Source of the DNA: JBBSNV01 sp964458605
GTDB taxonomy: Bacteria; Pseudomonadota; Alphaproteobacteria; Reyranellales; JAQSWP01
Reading direction: 5' to 3'
NCBI GenBank assembly: GCA_964458605.1
Contig: CAYWLS010000008.1
Span: forward strand, 62,001 to 126,000
Length of the DNA: 64,000 nt
Position numbers and translations under genes: made by a program
The notes under the pieces: model-generated
What the model saw: only the letters and a program-made list of their open reading frames with translations
Databases searched by the model: none
Told to the model about the DNA's origin: nothing
Shown: positions 56,141 to 64,000 of the stretch, in pieces
How positions within the stretch are numbered: position 1 is the first letter of the stretch
Layout of the letters: each line of letters opens with the position of its first letter

Positions 56141-56196
56141 GTCCGCCGCCTCTGGCGCGAGAAATGGCGCGAAACGGCCGTGCGGCCGCGCAGGAT

Positions 56197-56736
56197 TTAT
56201 GCGCGTCCCGGCTCGGGCACGCCAGCGTTTTTTGGTTCGGCGGCGGCGGTCGCGGGCGCCGCCGGCGCGGCTTCGGCCGGGGCGGCGGCGATGGGCGCGG
56301 GTTCGGTGCCGGGCGGCGGTGGCGGCAGGTCGGCCTCGGGCGGGCGATAGTCGCTGCCCAGCTGGGCGGCGACGTCGCCGGACGTCTCGCCGCCGGAAGC
56401 CGGGGCGGCGGCGACGCCGGTCTCGGCCGGCTTGGCATCGCCGGCCATCAGCTTGTCCGGATCGATGCCTTCGCGCAGCGACTTGTCGGGATCGATGTGA
56501 TTGGCCAGGTCGTTCAGCGTCTCGGCCGTGTTGTCGCGGATGTTGCGGCGGATTTCATCGAGCTCGGTCTCGCGCACCAGATCGTCGACATGGCCCTGGA
56601 ATTCGCGGGCCATGTTGCGCGCCGCCGTCACCCACTTGCCGATATTGCGCAGCACGGCAGGTAGTTCTTTGGGGCCAATGAAAATCAGAGCGACGATGGC
56701 GATCAGCGCGATCTCGCTCCAACTCATATCGAACAT
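56197..56736 (-). CDS. tatB: Twin-arginine translocase subunit TatB
   Basis: 179 residues: the N-terminal helix MFDMSWSEIALIAIVALIFI, then GPKELPAVLRNIGKWVTAAR and a long amphipathic helix, as in TatB. The second half (after about residue 110) is a proline/alanine-rich tail of no known role. It forms the receptor complex with TatC. Confidence 0.94.
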   Translation of the reverse strand: MFDMSWSEIALIAIVALIFIGPKELPAVLRNIGKWVTAARNMAREFQGHVDDLVRETELDEIRRNIRDNTAETLNDLANHIDPDKSLREGIDPDKLMAGDAKPAETGVAAAPASGGETSGDVAAQLGSDYRPPEADLPPPPPGTEPAPIAAAPAEAAPAAPATAAAEPKNAGVPEPGRA

Positions 56737-56777
56737 GGATCAGGCCTCGCCGCGTGGTCCGTTCCGGCGGCGAACGG

Positions 56778-57035
56778 CTAGCCGTGGCTGGCCGTTTCCT
56801 TGGTGGTGCCCGTCGGATTGGCGGTCGTGCCGCTGCCGATGATGCGCGGCTCGTCCGTCGCGGACGGCTGCTGGGCGGGCGACTGCTCGTCCGGCGCCAT
56901 GCCCTTCTTGAAGGATTTGAGGCCCTTGCCGAAATCGCCCATCAGCTGGGAGATTTTGCCGCGACCGCCGAACAGCAACAAAATGACGGCGAGCACGATC
57001 AGCCAATGCAGAATGCTTCCACTACCGCTAAACAT
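56778..57035 (-). CDS. tatA: Twin-arginine translocase subunit TatA
   Basis: 85 residues: the membrane helix HWLIVLAVILLLFGGRGKIS, the FGKGLKSFKKGM amphipathic hinge and a polar tail. It builds the pore that TatBC recruits. The ATG at 57035 follows AGGAGG. First gene of tatABC. The 249-bp gap upstream to scpB contains no recognised site. Confidence 0.94.
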   Translation of the reverse strand: MFSGSGSILHWLIVLAVILLLFGGRGKISQLMGDFGKGLKSFKKGMAPDEQSPAQQPSATDEPRIIGSGTTANPTGTTKETASHG

Positions 57036-57284
57036 CTTCGGTCCTCCTGACGGTCGCTTTTGCCGCGCGGCACCGCCGGCCCTGTTTCCGGCGGATATTG
57101 TCAAACTTGACCATGAGCCGCAATCGCGGCCGGCCAAGGCACGCCCCCGGTTTCCGGATTTGTCGACGGGCTCGCAGCGGCCCGGCGCGCCCTTCTGATG
57201 TAGGGCGGCGCGCGAGATTAATCAAAGCTTTATTCTGCGCTGTTGCGGCGCAGCACGATGGCCGCGCCACGACCTCGCGGTGGC

Positions 57285-57992
57285 CTAGCCGGCCTTTTCC
57301 TCGGGCGGTTCGGACGATTCGCCGCTGCCCGGGGGTTCCGTGCCATCGCCCGCGCCGGGAGGTTCGGACGAATCGCCGCTGTCGAGCGGTTCCTCCGCCT
57401 CCTCGCCCTCGCCCGCTTCCAGCGGCAGGTCCGGCTCGTCGGGCCGGTAGACGCTGATATTGGCGTTGGCATCGAGCAGGCCGGCCGCCTTGAGCTCCTC
57501 GAAGCCCGGCAGATCCTCGAGCGCACCCAGCCCGAAATGCTCGAGAAAGAAGGTGGTCGAGCCCCAGGTCACCGGCATGCCCGGCGCGCGGCGGCGACCC
57601 AGCGGCTGGATCCAGCCCTGCTCGAACAGCAGATCGAGCGTGCCCTTGCTGAGGCCGACGCCGCGGATCGCCTCGATCTCGGCCCGCGTCACCGGCTGGT
57701 GATAGGCGATGATGGCAAGCGTCTCGACCGCGGCGCGCGACAGCTTGCGCGACACCTGCTTCTCGATCTGCAGCCTGTCCTTGAGATCAGGCGCGCTGCG
57801 GAAGGTCCAGCCGCCCGCCACCTTGACCAGGTTGACGCCGCGGCTGGCGTAGAGCTCGGCCAGCTGCGTCAGCAGGGCCGGAATGTCGACGCCCTCCGGC
57901 AGCCTTTCGCTGAGCGCGGCCTCGTCGAGCGTGGTCGCGCTGGCGAAGATCAGGGCTTCGAGCAGGCGCAAATTCTGGGCGTCGTCGTCCAT
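57285..57992 (-). CDS. scpB: Segregation and condensation protein ScpB
   Basis: 235-residue winged-helix protein of the SMC-ScpAB condensin. Features are LRLLEALIFASATTLDEAAL, SRAAVETLAIIAYHQPVTRA and EAIRGVGLSKGTLDLLFEQG. After the folded part (about residue 180) there is an acidic tail with repeats such as SSEPPGAGDGTEPPGSG, longer than usual for the family. It lies 30 bp after scpA. Confidence 0.95.
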   Translation of the reverse strand: MDDDAQNLRLLEALIFASATTLDEAALSERLPEGVDIPALLTQLAELYASRGVNLVKVAGGWTFRSAPDLKDRLQIEKQVSRKLSRAAVETLAIIAYHQPVTRAEIEAIRGVGLSKGTLDLLFEQGWIQPLGRRRAPGMPVTWGSTTFFLEHFGLGALEDLPGFEELKAAGLLDANANISVYRPDEPDLPLEAGEGEEAEEPLDSGDSSEPPGAGDGTEPPGSGESSEPPEEKAG

Positions 57993-58022
57993 CTGAATTC
58001 CAAATCTCCGACCGCGGCGCCG

Positions 58023-58832
58023 CTATTGCGACGGCGTCTCGTTGCGCGTCCGCTTGCGCAGGAAGATCGGCCCGAAAGCGCCGTTCTGCTGCAATTCCAG
58101 CGCGCCTTCCTTGACCATGTGCAGCGAGGCCACGAAGGTGCTGGCCACCGCGGAGCGGCGCTTCATAGCGTCCTGCAGGCCGGGCGGCAAGAAGCTCAGC
58201 AGCGACTGCCAGTCGACCGCGATGCCCAGCATGCGGCCCAGCCGCTCGGCCGCCTCCTCCACCGAGAAGAATTCCATCGGCTTGATGTGCAGCACCGGCG
58301 CGTTGCTGCGGCGATGGATGTCGCCATAGGTCTTGAGCAGGTCGTAGAGCTTGACGTCCCAGATCGCCTTGCGCACCACCGGCACGCCCTCGGGCTCGCC
58401 GCGGCCGAACACGTCGCGGCCGAGCTGGGCGCGCGCCATCAGGCGCAGCCCGGCCTCCTGCATGGCCTCGAGCCGGCGCAGCTGCAGCGCCAGCGCCTCG
58501 GCCATCTCCTCGGCGGTAGGCTGGTCCTCGGTGGTCTCCGGCTCGGGCAGCAGCAGCCGGGATTTCAGGAACGCCAGCCAGGCCGCCATCACCAGATAGT
58601 CGGCGGCGATCTCCAGCCGCAGCTTGCGGGCGTTGGCGATGAAGGCGAGGTACTGATCGACCAGCGCCACCATCGAGATGCGCCGCAGATCGACCTTCTG
58701 CTCGCGCGCCAGAGTCAGCAGGATGTCGAGCGGACCCTCGAATCCTTCGAGATTGACGACCAGTTCGCCCTCGGCCGGCGCCACGTCGGGGGCGCCGGTA
58801 TCGAAGGCTTCCGGCGACGGGGTGTCGCTCAT
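58023..58832 (-). CDS. scpA: Segregation and condensation protein ScpA
   Basis: 269-residue kleisin that bridges the SMC heads. EGPLDILLTLAREQKVDLRR is the N-terminal signature, and ADYLVMAAWLAFLKSRLLLP follows. The ATG overlaps the end of the M50 protease gene by 4 bases, so these genes are translationally coupled. Confidence 0.96.
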   Translation of the reverse strand: MSDTPSPEAFDTGAPDVAPAEGELVVNLEGFEGPLDILLTLAREQKVDLRRISMVALVDQYLAFIANARKLRLEIAADYLVMAAWLAFLKSRLLLPEPETTEDQPTAEEMAEALALQLRRLEAMQEAGLRLMARAQLGRDVFGRGEPEGVPVVRKAIWDVKLYDLLKTYGDIHRRSNAPVLHIKPMEFFSVEEAAERLGRMLGIAVDWQSLLSFLPPGLQDAMKRRSAVASTFVASLHMVKEGALELQQNGAFGPIFLRKRTRNETPSQ

Positions 58833-59533
58833 CGCAGGTCCATCCAGTGCAGGCCGGTCAGGTCCATGATCGCCGATATCACGCTGTAGGTGGGGCCGCT
58901 GACCAGCCAGCGGTTGACCGGCAGCGCGACGCCGAACTGGCTACCAAGCATCGGCACCAGAAACAAGAACAGCAATACGGCAAATATCCCCAGGCGGTCG
59001 AGTTTGGCCAGTTGCCGGCCCAGCGAGGGCGGCAGGATCGCCACCAGGATGCGGCCGCCGTCCAGCGGCGGGATCGGCAGCAGGTTGAACACCGCCAGCA
59101 TGACGTTCAGCGCCAGGGCGTGGAACAGATTCTCCCGCACCCAGAAATAGGCGTCGTCCGGCAGGAGCTGGGCCGGCCGCACCAGCAGCGCCGCCAGCAG
59201 CGCCATGGCCAGGTTGGCCAGCGGCCCGGCCAGCGCCACCAGCGCCATGTCGCGGCGCGGCTTGCGCAGGCGCATGACATTGACCGGCACCGGCTTGGCA
59301 TAGCCGATCAGGAACGGCGAGTGCATCAGCAGCAGCAGGCCCGGCAGCAGGAAGGTGCCGAACGGATCGACATGGCGGAACGGATTGGCGCTGATGCGGC
59401 CGAGCTGGCGCGCCGTGGGGTCGCCCAGCCGGTCGGCGACGTAGCCATGCGCCGCCTCGTGGAAGGTGATGGCCAGGATGGCCGGGACGATCCAGGTCGA
59501 GACGGTGCGGATCAGGTCGCCGAGTTCGCCCAT
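58829..59533 (-). CDS. Site-2-protease-like M50 membrane metallopeptidase
   Basis: 234-residue polytopic protein with the zinc site H25-E26-x2-H29 (AITFHEAAHGYVADRLGDPT) in its first helix. The second signature is NLLPIPPLDGGRILVAILPP near residue 155. It cleaves within membranes; the substrate is unknown. The ATG at 59533 is used. This short M50 type commonly lies beside scpA in alphaproteobacteria and many other bacteria. Confidence 0.92.
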   Translation of the reverse strand: MGELGDLIRTVSTWIVPAILAITFHEAAHGYVADRLGDPTARQLGRISANPFRHVDPFGTFLLPGLLLLMHSPFLIGYAKPVPVNVMRLRKPRRDMALVALAGPLANLAMALLAALLVRPAQLLPDDAYFWVRENLFHALALNVMLAVFNLLPIPPLDGGRILVAILPPSLGRQLAKLDRLGIFAVLLFLFLVPMLGSQFGVALPVNRWLVSGPTYSVISAIMDLTGLHWMDLR

Positions 59534-59537
59534 CGGA

Positions 59538-60575
59538 TCAGGCGGCCGCCGGCAGCAGCGCATCGAGGCGCTGGTGCCAGGCGGCGATGTCGCGCGCGCC
59601 AGGGGCGGCAGGCGCGGCGCGCTGGCGCCGGGCGCGGGCGACGCGGTCTTGCGCCTTCCCGCTCAACCTCGGGCTGGCGGCGGCGACCGGCTCCATCTCC
59701 TCGAGCTTGCCGTTGCAATGCAGGGCGATGTCGCAGCCGGCCGCCAGCGAGGCCGTGGCGCGCTCGCCCAGCGCGCCGCCCAGCGCCTGCATCGACAGGT
59801 CGTCCGACAGCAGCAGCCCGTCGAAACCGATATAGCCCCTGATGATGCGGTCGATCACGGTGGCCGAGGTGGTGGCGGGATGCCGGTCGTCGACCGCCGT
59901 ATAGAGCACGTGGGCGGTCATGCCCCAGGGCATGTCGGAGAGCGCCTTGAACGGCAGGAAGTCGCTGTGCTGCAGCTCGGCGATCGGCGTATCCACCCGC
60001 GGCAGGTCGAAATGGCTGTCGACCCCTGCCCGGCCGTGACCCGGCAGGTGCTTGATGACCGGCATCACGCCCATCTCCAGCATGGTGCCGGCGACGACGC
60101 GGCCGAGATCGGCCACCACTTCCGGCTCCAGCGCGAAGGCGCGTTCGCCGATCACGTCGTGGGCGCCCGGCACCGGCACGTCGAGCAGCGGCACGCAATC
60201 GACGTCGATGCCCAGCGCCAGCAGTTCGGCGGCGATCAGCTTCATGTTGAGATGCACCGCCTCGCGGCCGGCCTGCGGATCGCGCTTGTAGAGCTCGCCG
60301 AAGCGGCGCGCGGGCGGCGCCTGGCGCCATTGCGGCGGCTTCAGCCGCTGCACGCGGCCGCCCTCCTGGTCGATCAGCACCGGCGCATCCTGCCGTCCGA
60401 CGCACTCGCGCAGCTCGCGCACCAGCGCGGCGATCTGCGCCGGGCTCTGGCAATTGCGCGCGAACAGGATGAAGCCCAGCGGATCGGCGCGGCGGAAGAA
60501 CGCCCACTCTGGCTCGCTCAGGGCAAGACCCTGGCAGCCGAAGATGGCGGCGCGGGGAATGCGCGATCCGTCCAT
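59538..60575 (-). CDS. nagZ: Beta-N-acetylhexosaminidase NagZ
   Basis: 345-residue GH3 enzyme of cell-wall recycling that removes GlcNAc from anhydro-muropeptides in the cytoplasm. The signature is VIKHLPGHGRAGVDSHFDLP, with the histidine of the mobile loop. FIGFDGLLLSDDLSMQALGG-like text (here GFDGLLLSDDLSMQALGG) carries the catalytic Asp. Its products induce AmpC-type lactamases in some bacteria; none is seen here. It follows the SPOR gene by 2 bp. Confidence 0.95.
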   Translation of the reverse strand: MDGSRIPRAAIFGCQGLALSEPEWAFFRRADPLGFILFARNCQSPAQIAALVRELRECVGRQDAPVLIDQEGGRVQRLKPPQWRQAPPARRFGELYKRDPQAGREAVHLNMKLIAAELLALGIDVDCVPLLDVPVPGAHDVIGERAFALEPEVVADLGRVVAGTMLEMGVMPVIKHLPGHGRAGVDSHFDLPRVDTPIAELQHSDFLPFKALSDMPWGMTAHVLYTAVDDRHPATTSATVIDRIIRGYIGFDGLLLSDDLSMQALGGALGERATASLAAGCDIALHCNGKLEEMEPVAAASPRLSGKAQDRVARARRQRAAPAAPGARDIAAWHQRLDALLPAAA

Positions 60576-60577
60576 CG

Positions 60578-61477
60578 TCAGGGCTTGACCACGATGCAGT
60601 CGACCGAGCGGCTCTTCAGCTTGGTGCAGGCATTCTGCGCGCCGCCTTCGTCGAGCGGACCGGCCTGGACGCGATAATAGGTGCCGCGATCGCCCAGCTC
60701 GACCTTGACCGCGCGCATGGTCAGCGACGACAGCACGTCGCCGTTGCTCTTCTGCAGCCGGGCCCAGGTGGCCTGCGCCTGCTCCTCGGACCGCACCGAA
60801 GCGAGCTGGATGCGATAGCCGCTGATATTGTCGATCAGCGAGGCGATGCTGGGGCTGCCCGTGGCGGGGGCCGGGGCCGCGGCGGGCGCCGGTGGCGCGG
60901 CGGCGGGCGCCGCGGCCGGCGGCGCGACTGTCGCCGGCGGCGCAACCGTCGCAGGTGCCGGCGCGGCAGCCGCTGCCGGCGGGGCGGCAGGCGCTGGCGT
61001 CGGGGTGCCGGCCTGGCCGGCGGCCGGGGTCGGCGCAGCGCCCGGCGGCGTGCCGGCATCGGCAGTCTGGGGCGTCACGGTCGGCATGGCCTGCGGCGGC
61101 GTGGCCGGCGGGATCTGGGGCACCGGCGGCGGCGGCAGCAGCTTCTCCGGCCCGGTCGGCACGCTGTTGGGGGTGATGCGGTCGTAGACCGTCTTGTCCT
61201 GGTCCGGCACCACCATGCCGCCGGGCGAGTCGGGCTTGACCTTGACCGGCTTCTCGTCGGCGCGGATCAGCGGCACGATGCCCTCGCCGCCCGACTTCAC
61301 GTCCTGTTCGTGCGCCCAGTAGATCACGCCGCCGAAACTGGCCAGCGCCGCCAGCGACACCATCAGGGTCAGCAGCCGGCCGCGTCGTCGCGTCAGCCGC
61401 GCCAGGCGGTCCGGCGCCGCGGCCGGTTGCTGGGGCTGGGGAGCCACCGGCGGATTGAAGATCGGGCGACGATCCAT
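60578..61477 (-). CDS. SPOR-domain membrane protein
   Basis: 299 residues: cytoplasmic N-terminus, one membrane helix (LLTLMVSLAALASFGGVIYW), a very long Pro/Ala-rich stretch (about residues 110-215) and a C-terminal SPOR domain (YRIQLASVRSEEQAQATWAR, then YYRVQAGPLDEGGAQNACTK). SPOR domains bind denuded peptidoglycan at the division septum. The ATG at 61477 shares one base with the argS stop. It probably acts in cell division. Confidence 0.9.
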   Translation of the reverse strand: MDRRPIFNPPVAPQPQQPAAAPDRLARLTRRRGRLLTLMVSLAALASFGGVIYWAHEQDVKSGGEGIVPLIRADEKPVKVKPDSPGGMVVPDQDKTVYDRITPNSVPTGPEKLLPPPPVPQIPPATPPQAMPTVTPQTADAGTPPGAAPTPAAGQAGTPTPAPAAPPAAAAAPAPATVAPPATVAPPAAAPAAAPPAPAAAPAPATGSPSIASLIDNISGYRIQLASVRSEEQAQATWARLQKSNGDVLSSLTMRAVKVELGDRGTYYRVQAGPLDEGGAQNACTKLKSRSVDCIVVKP

Positions 61478-63222
61478 CAGCGCATTTCCTCGGCCGGCTT
61501 GACGTTGAACACCGCGAGCCCGGCAGCGATCACGCTGCCCACCGCCTGCACCAGCGCCAGCCGCGCCTTGGTCAGCGCCGCGTTGCCCTCGACGATGAAG
61601 CGCAAGGTGGCTTCCTCCTTGCCGCGGTTCCAATGGGCATGGAACGCCGAGGCCAGGTCGTAGAGATAGAACGCCAGGCGGTGCGGCTCGTGCGCCTGGG
61701 CGGCGGCCTCGACGGTGCGCGGCCAGCTCGCCATCTGTCGCACCAGCGCCAACTCGCCGGCGTCGGTCAGCGGCGACAGGTCGGCGTCGGCCAGTTCGCG
61801 CGGCGTGGCCGCCAGGCCGGCCTGCGCCGCCTGACGCATCACCGAGCGGGTTCGGGCGTGGGCGTATTGCACGTACCACACCGGGTTGTCGCGCGACTGT
61901 TCCGTGGCCTTCACCAGGTCGAAATCGAAGGGCGCGTCGTTCTTGCGCGTCAGCATCAGAAAGCGGACCACATCCTTGCCGACATCGTCGATCAGGTCCC
62001 GCAGTGTAACAAAAACGCCGGCCCTTTTCGACATCCGCACCAGCTCGCCGCCTTTCATCAGGCGCACCAGCTGGCAGACCTTGACGTCCAGGCTGGCCTG
62101 GCGGTCGGTCACCGCCGCCACCGCGGCCTGCATGCGCTTGATGTAGCCGCCATGGTCGGCGCCCCAGACGTCGATCATGTCGGTGAAGCCGCGCCGGAAT
62201 TTGTCGTGGTGGTAGGCGATGTCGTTGGCGAAGTAGGTATAGGAGCCGTCGGACTTCCTGAGCGGCCGGTCGACGTCGTCGCCGAACTCGGTGGCGCGGA
62301 ACAGCGTCTGCTCGCGGTCCTCCCAATCTTCGGGCGTCATGCCCTTGGGCGGCTTGAGCCGGCCCTGGTAGATCAGGCCTTTCTGCTGCAGCGTATCGAG
62401 CGCGCGCTCGACCGCGCCGGATTCGACCAGCCTGCGTTCGGAGCTGAACACGTCCTGGTGGATGCCCAGCGCCTCGAGGTCGAGCTTGACCACCTCCATC
62501 AGCGCCTCGACCGCGAAGTCGCGGATCGGGCCCAGCCACTCGCTCTCCGGCGCGTGGTGGAAGCGGTTGCCGTATTTCTCGGCCAGCGCACGGCCGACAT
62601 ATTTCAGGTATTCGCCCGGATAGAGGCCCTCGGGAATCTCGCCGATATCGTCGCCCAGCGCCTCGCGGTAGCGCAGCCAGGCCGAACGCGCCAGCACGTC
62701 GACCTGCGCGCCGGCGTCGTTGATGTAGTACTCGCGCGTGACGTCGTAGCCCGCCTTCTGCAGCAGCGCCGCCAGCACGTCGCCGAACACCGCGCCGCGC
62801 GCATGGCCGACGGTCAGCGGCCCGGTCGGATTGGCCGAGACGTATTCGACCGAGACCTTGCGGCCGGCGCCCATCGCGCTGTCGCCGTAGCGCGGCCCGG
62901 CCTCGAGCACGTCGTGCAGGCGGGCGCGCCAGTAATCGTCGGCCAGGCGCAGATTGACGAAGCCCGGCCCGGCGATCGAGACCTCGGCGACGTCCCGGTG
63001 CCGGCGCAGTTCGGCGGCCAGCAGCTCGGCGATGTCGCGCGGCTTGCGGCCGGCCTGCTTGCTCAGCACCAGCGCGGCATTGGTGGCGAGATCGCCGTGG
63101 CTCGCATCGCGCGGCGGCTCGACGGTGACGGCGGCGGTATCCAGCTTGGGCAGCGCGCCGGACTCGGCCAGCCGGCCGAGCGCCGCTTCGATTTCGGCGG
63201 CGAAATGCTTGAACGCGTCCAT
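61477..63222 (-). CDS. argS: Arginine-tRNA ligase
   Basis: 581-residue class I synthetase. The HIGH-like site is ANPTGPLTVGHARGAVFGDV near residue 132. The KMSKS region is relaxed and reads VRMSKRAGVFVTLRDLIDD. The C-terminal anticodon-binding domain includes YVQYAHARTRSVMRQAAQ. It charges tRNA-Arg. First complete gene of the run that continues into the SPOR protein and nagZ. Confidence 0.97.
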   Translation of the reverse strand: MDAFKHFAAEIEAALGRLAESGALPKLDTAAVTVEPPRDASHGDLATNAALVLSKQAGRKPRDIAELLAAELRRHRDVAEVSIAGPGFVNLRLADDYWRARLHDVLEAGPRYGDSAMGAGRKVSVEYVSANPTGPLTVGHARGAVFGDVLAALLQKAGYDVTREYYINDAGAQVDVLARSAWLRYREALGDDIGEIPEGLYPGEYLKYVGRALAEKYGNRFHHAPESEWLGPIRDFAVEALMEVVKLDLEALGIHQDVFSSERRLVESGAVERALDTLQQKGLIYQGRLKPPKGMTPEDWEDREQTLFRATEFGDDVDRPLRKSDGSYTYFANDIAYHHDKFRRGFTDMIDVWGADHGGYIKRMQAAVAAVTDRQASLDVKVCQLVRLMKGGELVRMSKRAGVFVTLRDLIDDVGKDVVRFLMLTRKNDAPFDFDLVKATEQSRDNPVWYVQYAHARTRSVMRQAAQAGLAATPRELADADLSPLTDAGELALVRQMASWPRTVEAAAQAHEPHRLAFYLYDLASAFHAHWNRGKEEATLRFIVEGNAALTKARLALVQAVGSVIAAGLAVFNVKPAEEMR

Positions 63223-63238
63223 GGTCAGAAAAGGATTC

Positions 63239-64000
63239 CTATTCGTAGGCGTCGAACAGACGGCGATGTTCCTTCAGGGCAAACCGATCGGTCATGCCGG
63301 CGATGTAATCGGCCACCAGCCGCGCGCGTCGTCGCTCGTCGGCATTGCGCGCCCGCGCTTGCCAGTCCGGCGGCAGGCATTCGGGCTCGGCGAGCAGCAG
63401 CTCGAACAGCTGGCGCACCACGCGCCGCGCCTTGGACGTCATGCGGTTGACGCGATAGTGGCGGTACATACGCTCGAACAGAAAGTCTTTCAAGCGCCTG
63501 TCCGCGGCCGACATTTCCGCCGAAAACGCGATCACCGGCCGGCCCAGATGACGGATGTCGGCCACCGAAGCCGGCCGCGCCTGGTCCAGCCGCCGCGCGC
63601 TCTGCGCCAGCACGTCGCGGATCATGCGATCGATCAGCCGCCGCGTCGTTTCATGGATCAAACGAGAATCGTCGATATTGGGATAGAGATGGCGCACCTC
63701 GGCCACCACCTCCAGCACGATCGGCACCGCGCAGATGTCGCCGATGCTGAACAGGCCGGCGCGCAGGCCGTCGTCGATATCGTGGTTGTTGTAGGCGATG
63801 TCGTCGCTCAGCGCCGCGATCTGCGCCTCGGCGCCGGGACAGGTGTCGATCTCGAGATCCTGCAGGCGGTTGTATTCGACGATCGCCGCCGGCAGCGGCT
63901 TGTCGCGATGCCTGACCGCGTCCGGCCCGACCAGCGGCCCATTGTGCTTGACCACGCCTTCCAGCGTCTCCCAGGTCAGGTTGAGCCCGTCGAAGGCGGC
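63239..64000 (-). CDS. dgt: Deoxyguanosinetriphosphate triphosphohydrolase-like protein (dGTPase), N-terminus off the right edge
   Basis: C-terminal 253 residues of an HD-domain dNTPase. The frame is open to the window end (FDGLNLTWETLEGVVKHNGP is the standard block). Inside are AQIAALSDDIAYNNHDIDDG with the HD-site aspartate, and GLFSIGDICAVPIVLEVVAE. The true start and first HD histidines lie beyond base 64000. Such proteins cut dNTPs to nucleoside and triphosphate. It sits 16 bp before argS. Confidence 0.93.
   Translation of the reverse strand, partial: AAFDGLNLTWETLEGVVKHNGPLVGPDAVRHRDKPLPAAIVEYNRLQDLEIDTCPGAEAQIAALSDDIAYNNHDIDDGLRAGLFSIGDICAVPIVLEVVAEVRHLYPNIDDSRLIHETTRRLIDRMIRDVLAQSARRLDQARPASVADIRHLGRPVIAFSAEMSAADRRLKDFLFERMYRHYRVNRMTSKARRVVRQLFELLLAEPECLPPDWQARARNADERRRARLVADYIAGMTDRFALKEHRRLFDAYE

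Overview
The window is GC-rich (mostly high-60s percent by eye) and reads as the chromosome of an alphaproteobacterium, probably of Rhodospirillales type. The reasons are the gene content and order: gyrA-coaD, the run yajC-secD-secF-Mth938, and the run argS-SPOR-nagZ-M50 protease-scpA-scpB-tatABC-serS-surE-pcm-nlpD. Assignment below class level is inference. No rRNA, phage, insertion sequence or CRISPR array was seen. One tRNA gene (Lys, UUU) is present.

Left part (1-26.2 kb) is an accessory, catabolic region. It opens with a branched-chain amino-acid-type ABC importer: a fused LivM-LivG protein cut by the left edge, LivH, and a divergent binding protein. Next comes a compact operon for the deazaflavin cofactor F420: fbiC (fused CofG-CofH), npdG, cofE, cofD, cofC. 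It is preceded by a strong 12-bp-stem hairpin 17 nt before the fbiC start. A lone E2-type acyltransferase without a lipoyl domain, an Lrp regulator and a second binding protein follow. Then come two acyl-CoA catabolic blocks. One (12.5-15.7 kb) holds a crotonase, a cysteine-less thiolase-like protein with its DUF35 partner, and an SDR; it is divergent from a FadR-type GntR regulator with a clear TNGTNNNACNA site. The other (16.6-26.2 kb) holds a BadI-like ring-cleaving hydrolase, a TctC receptor, an alkylsulfatase-like metallo-hydrolase, an ADP-forming acyl-CoA synthetase, an acyl-CoA dehydrogenase, a TetR regulator and TctB/TctA. Three promoters in this block carry the same inverted repeat TTAATG-N6-CATTAA, so they probably form one TetR-controlled regulon. 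The gene set suggests import and CoA-dependent opening of an alicyclic or aromatic-derived acid. The substrate is not known.

Middle part (26-46 kb): tRNA-Lys, coaD, gyrA (TTG start, low-complexity acidic insert), a CHASE3 hybrid histidine kinase with two receiver domains, a decayed repeat-rich stretch with a probable DUF4166 gene remnant, ssb, a cupin with a histidine-rich tail, uvrA, a lower-GC MazEF-type toxin-antitoxin pair, an HMCES/YedK DNA-repair protein, two VOC proteins, an SDR, a secreted polyproline protein, a RidA-like protein, trmFO, and two squalene/phytoene-synthase-fold proteins resembling complex I assembly factors.

Right part (46-64 kb) is a dense housekeeping cluster, almost all on the minus strand. 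It covers protein export (YajC-SecD-SecF, TatABC), chromosome segregation (ScpA, ScpB), two aminoacyl-tRNA synthetases (SerS, ArgS), envelope recycling and division (NagZ, a SPOR protein, an NlpD-like lipoprotein), repair and stress (Pcm, SurE), and a dNTPase cut by the right edge.
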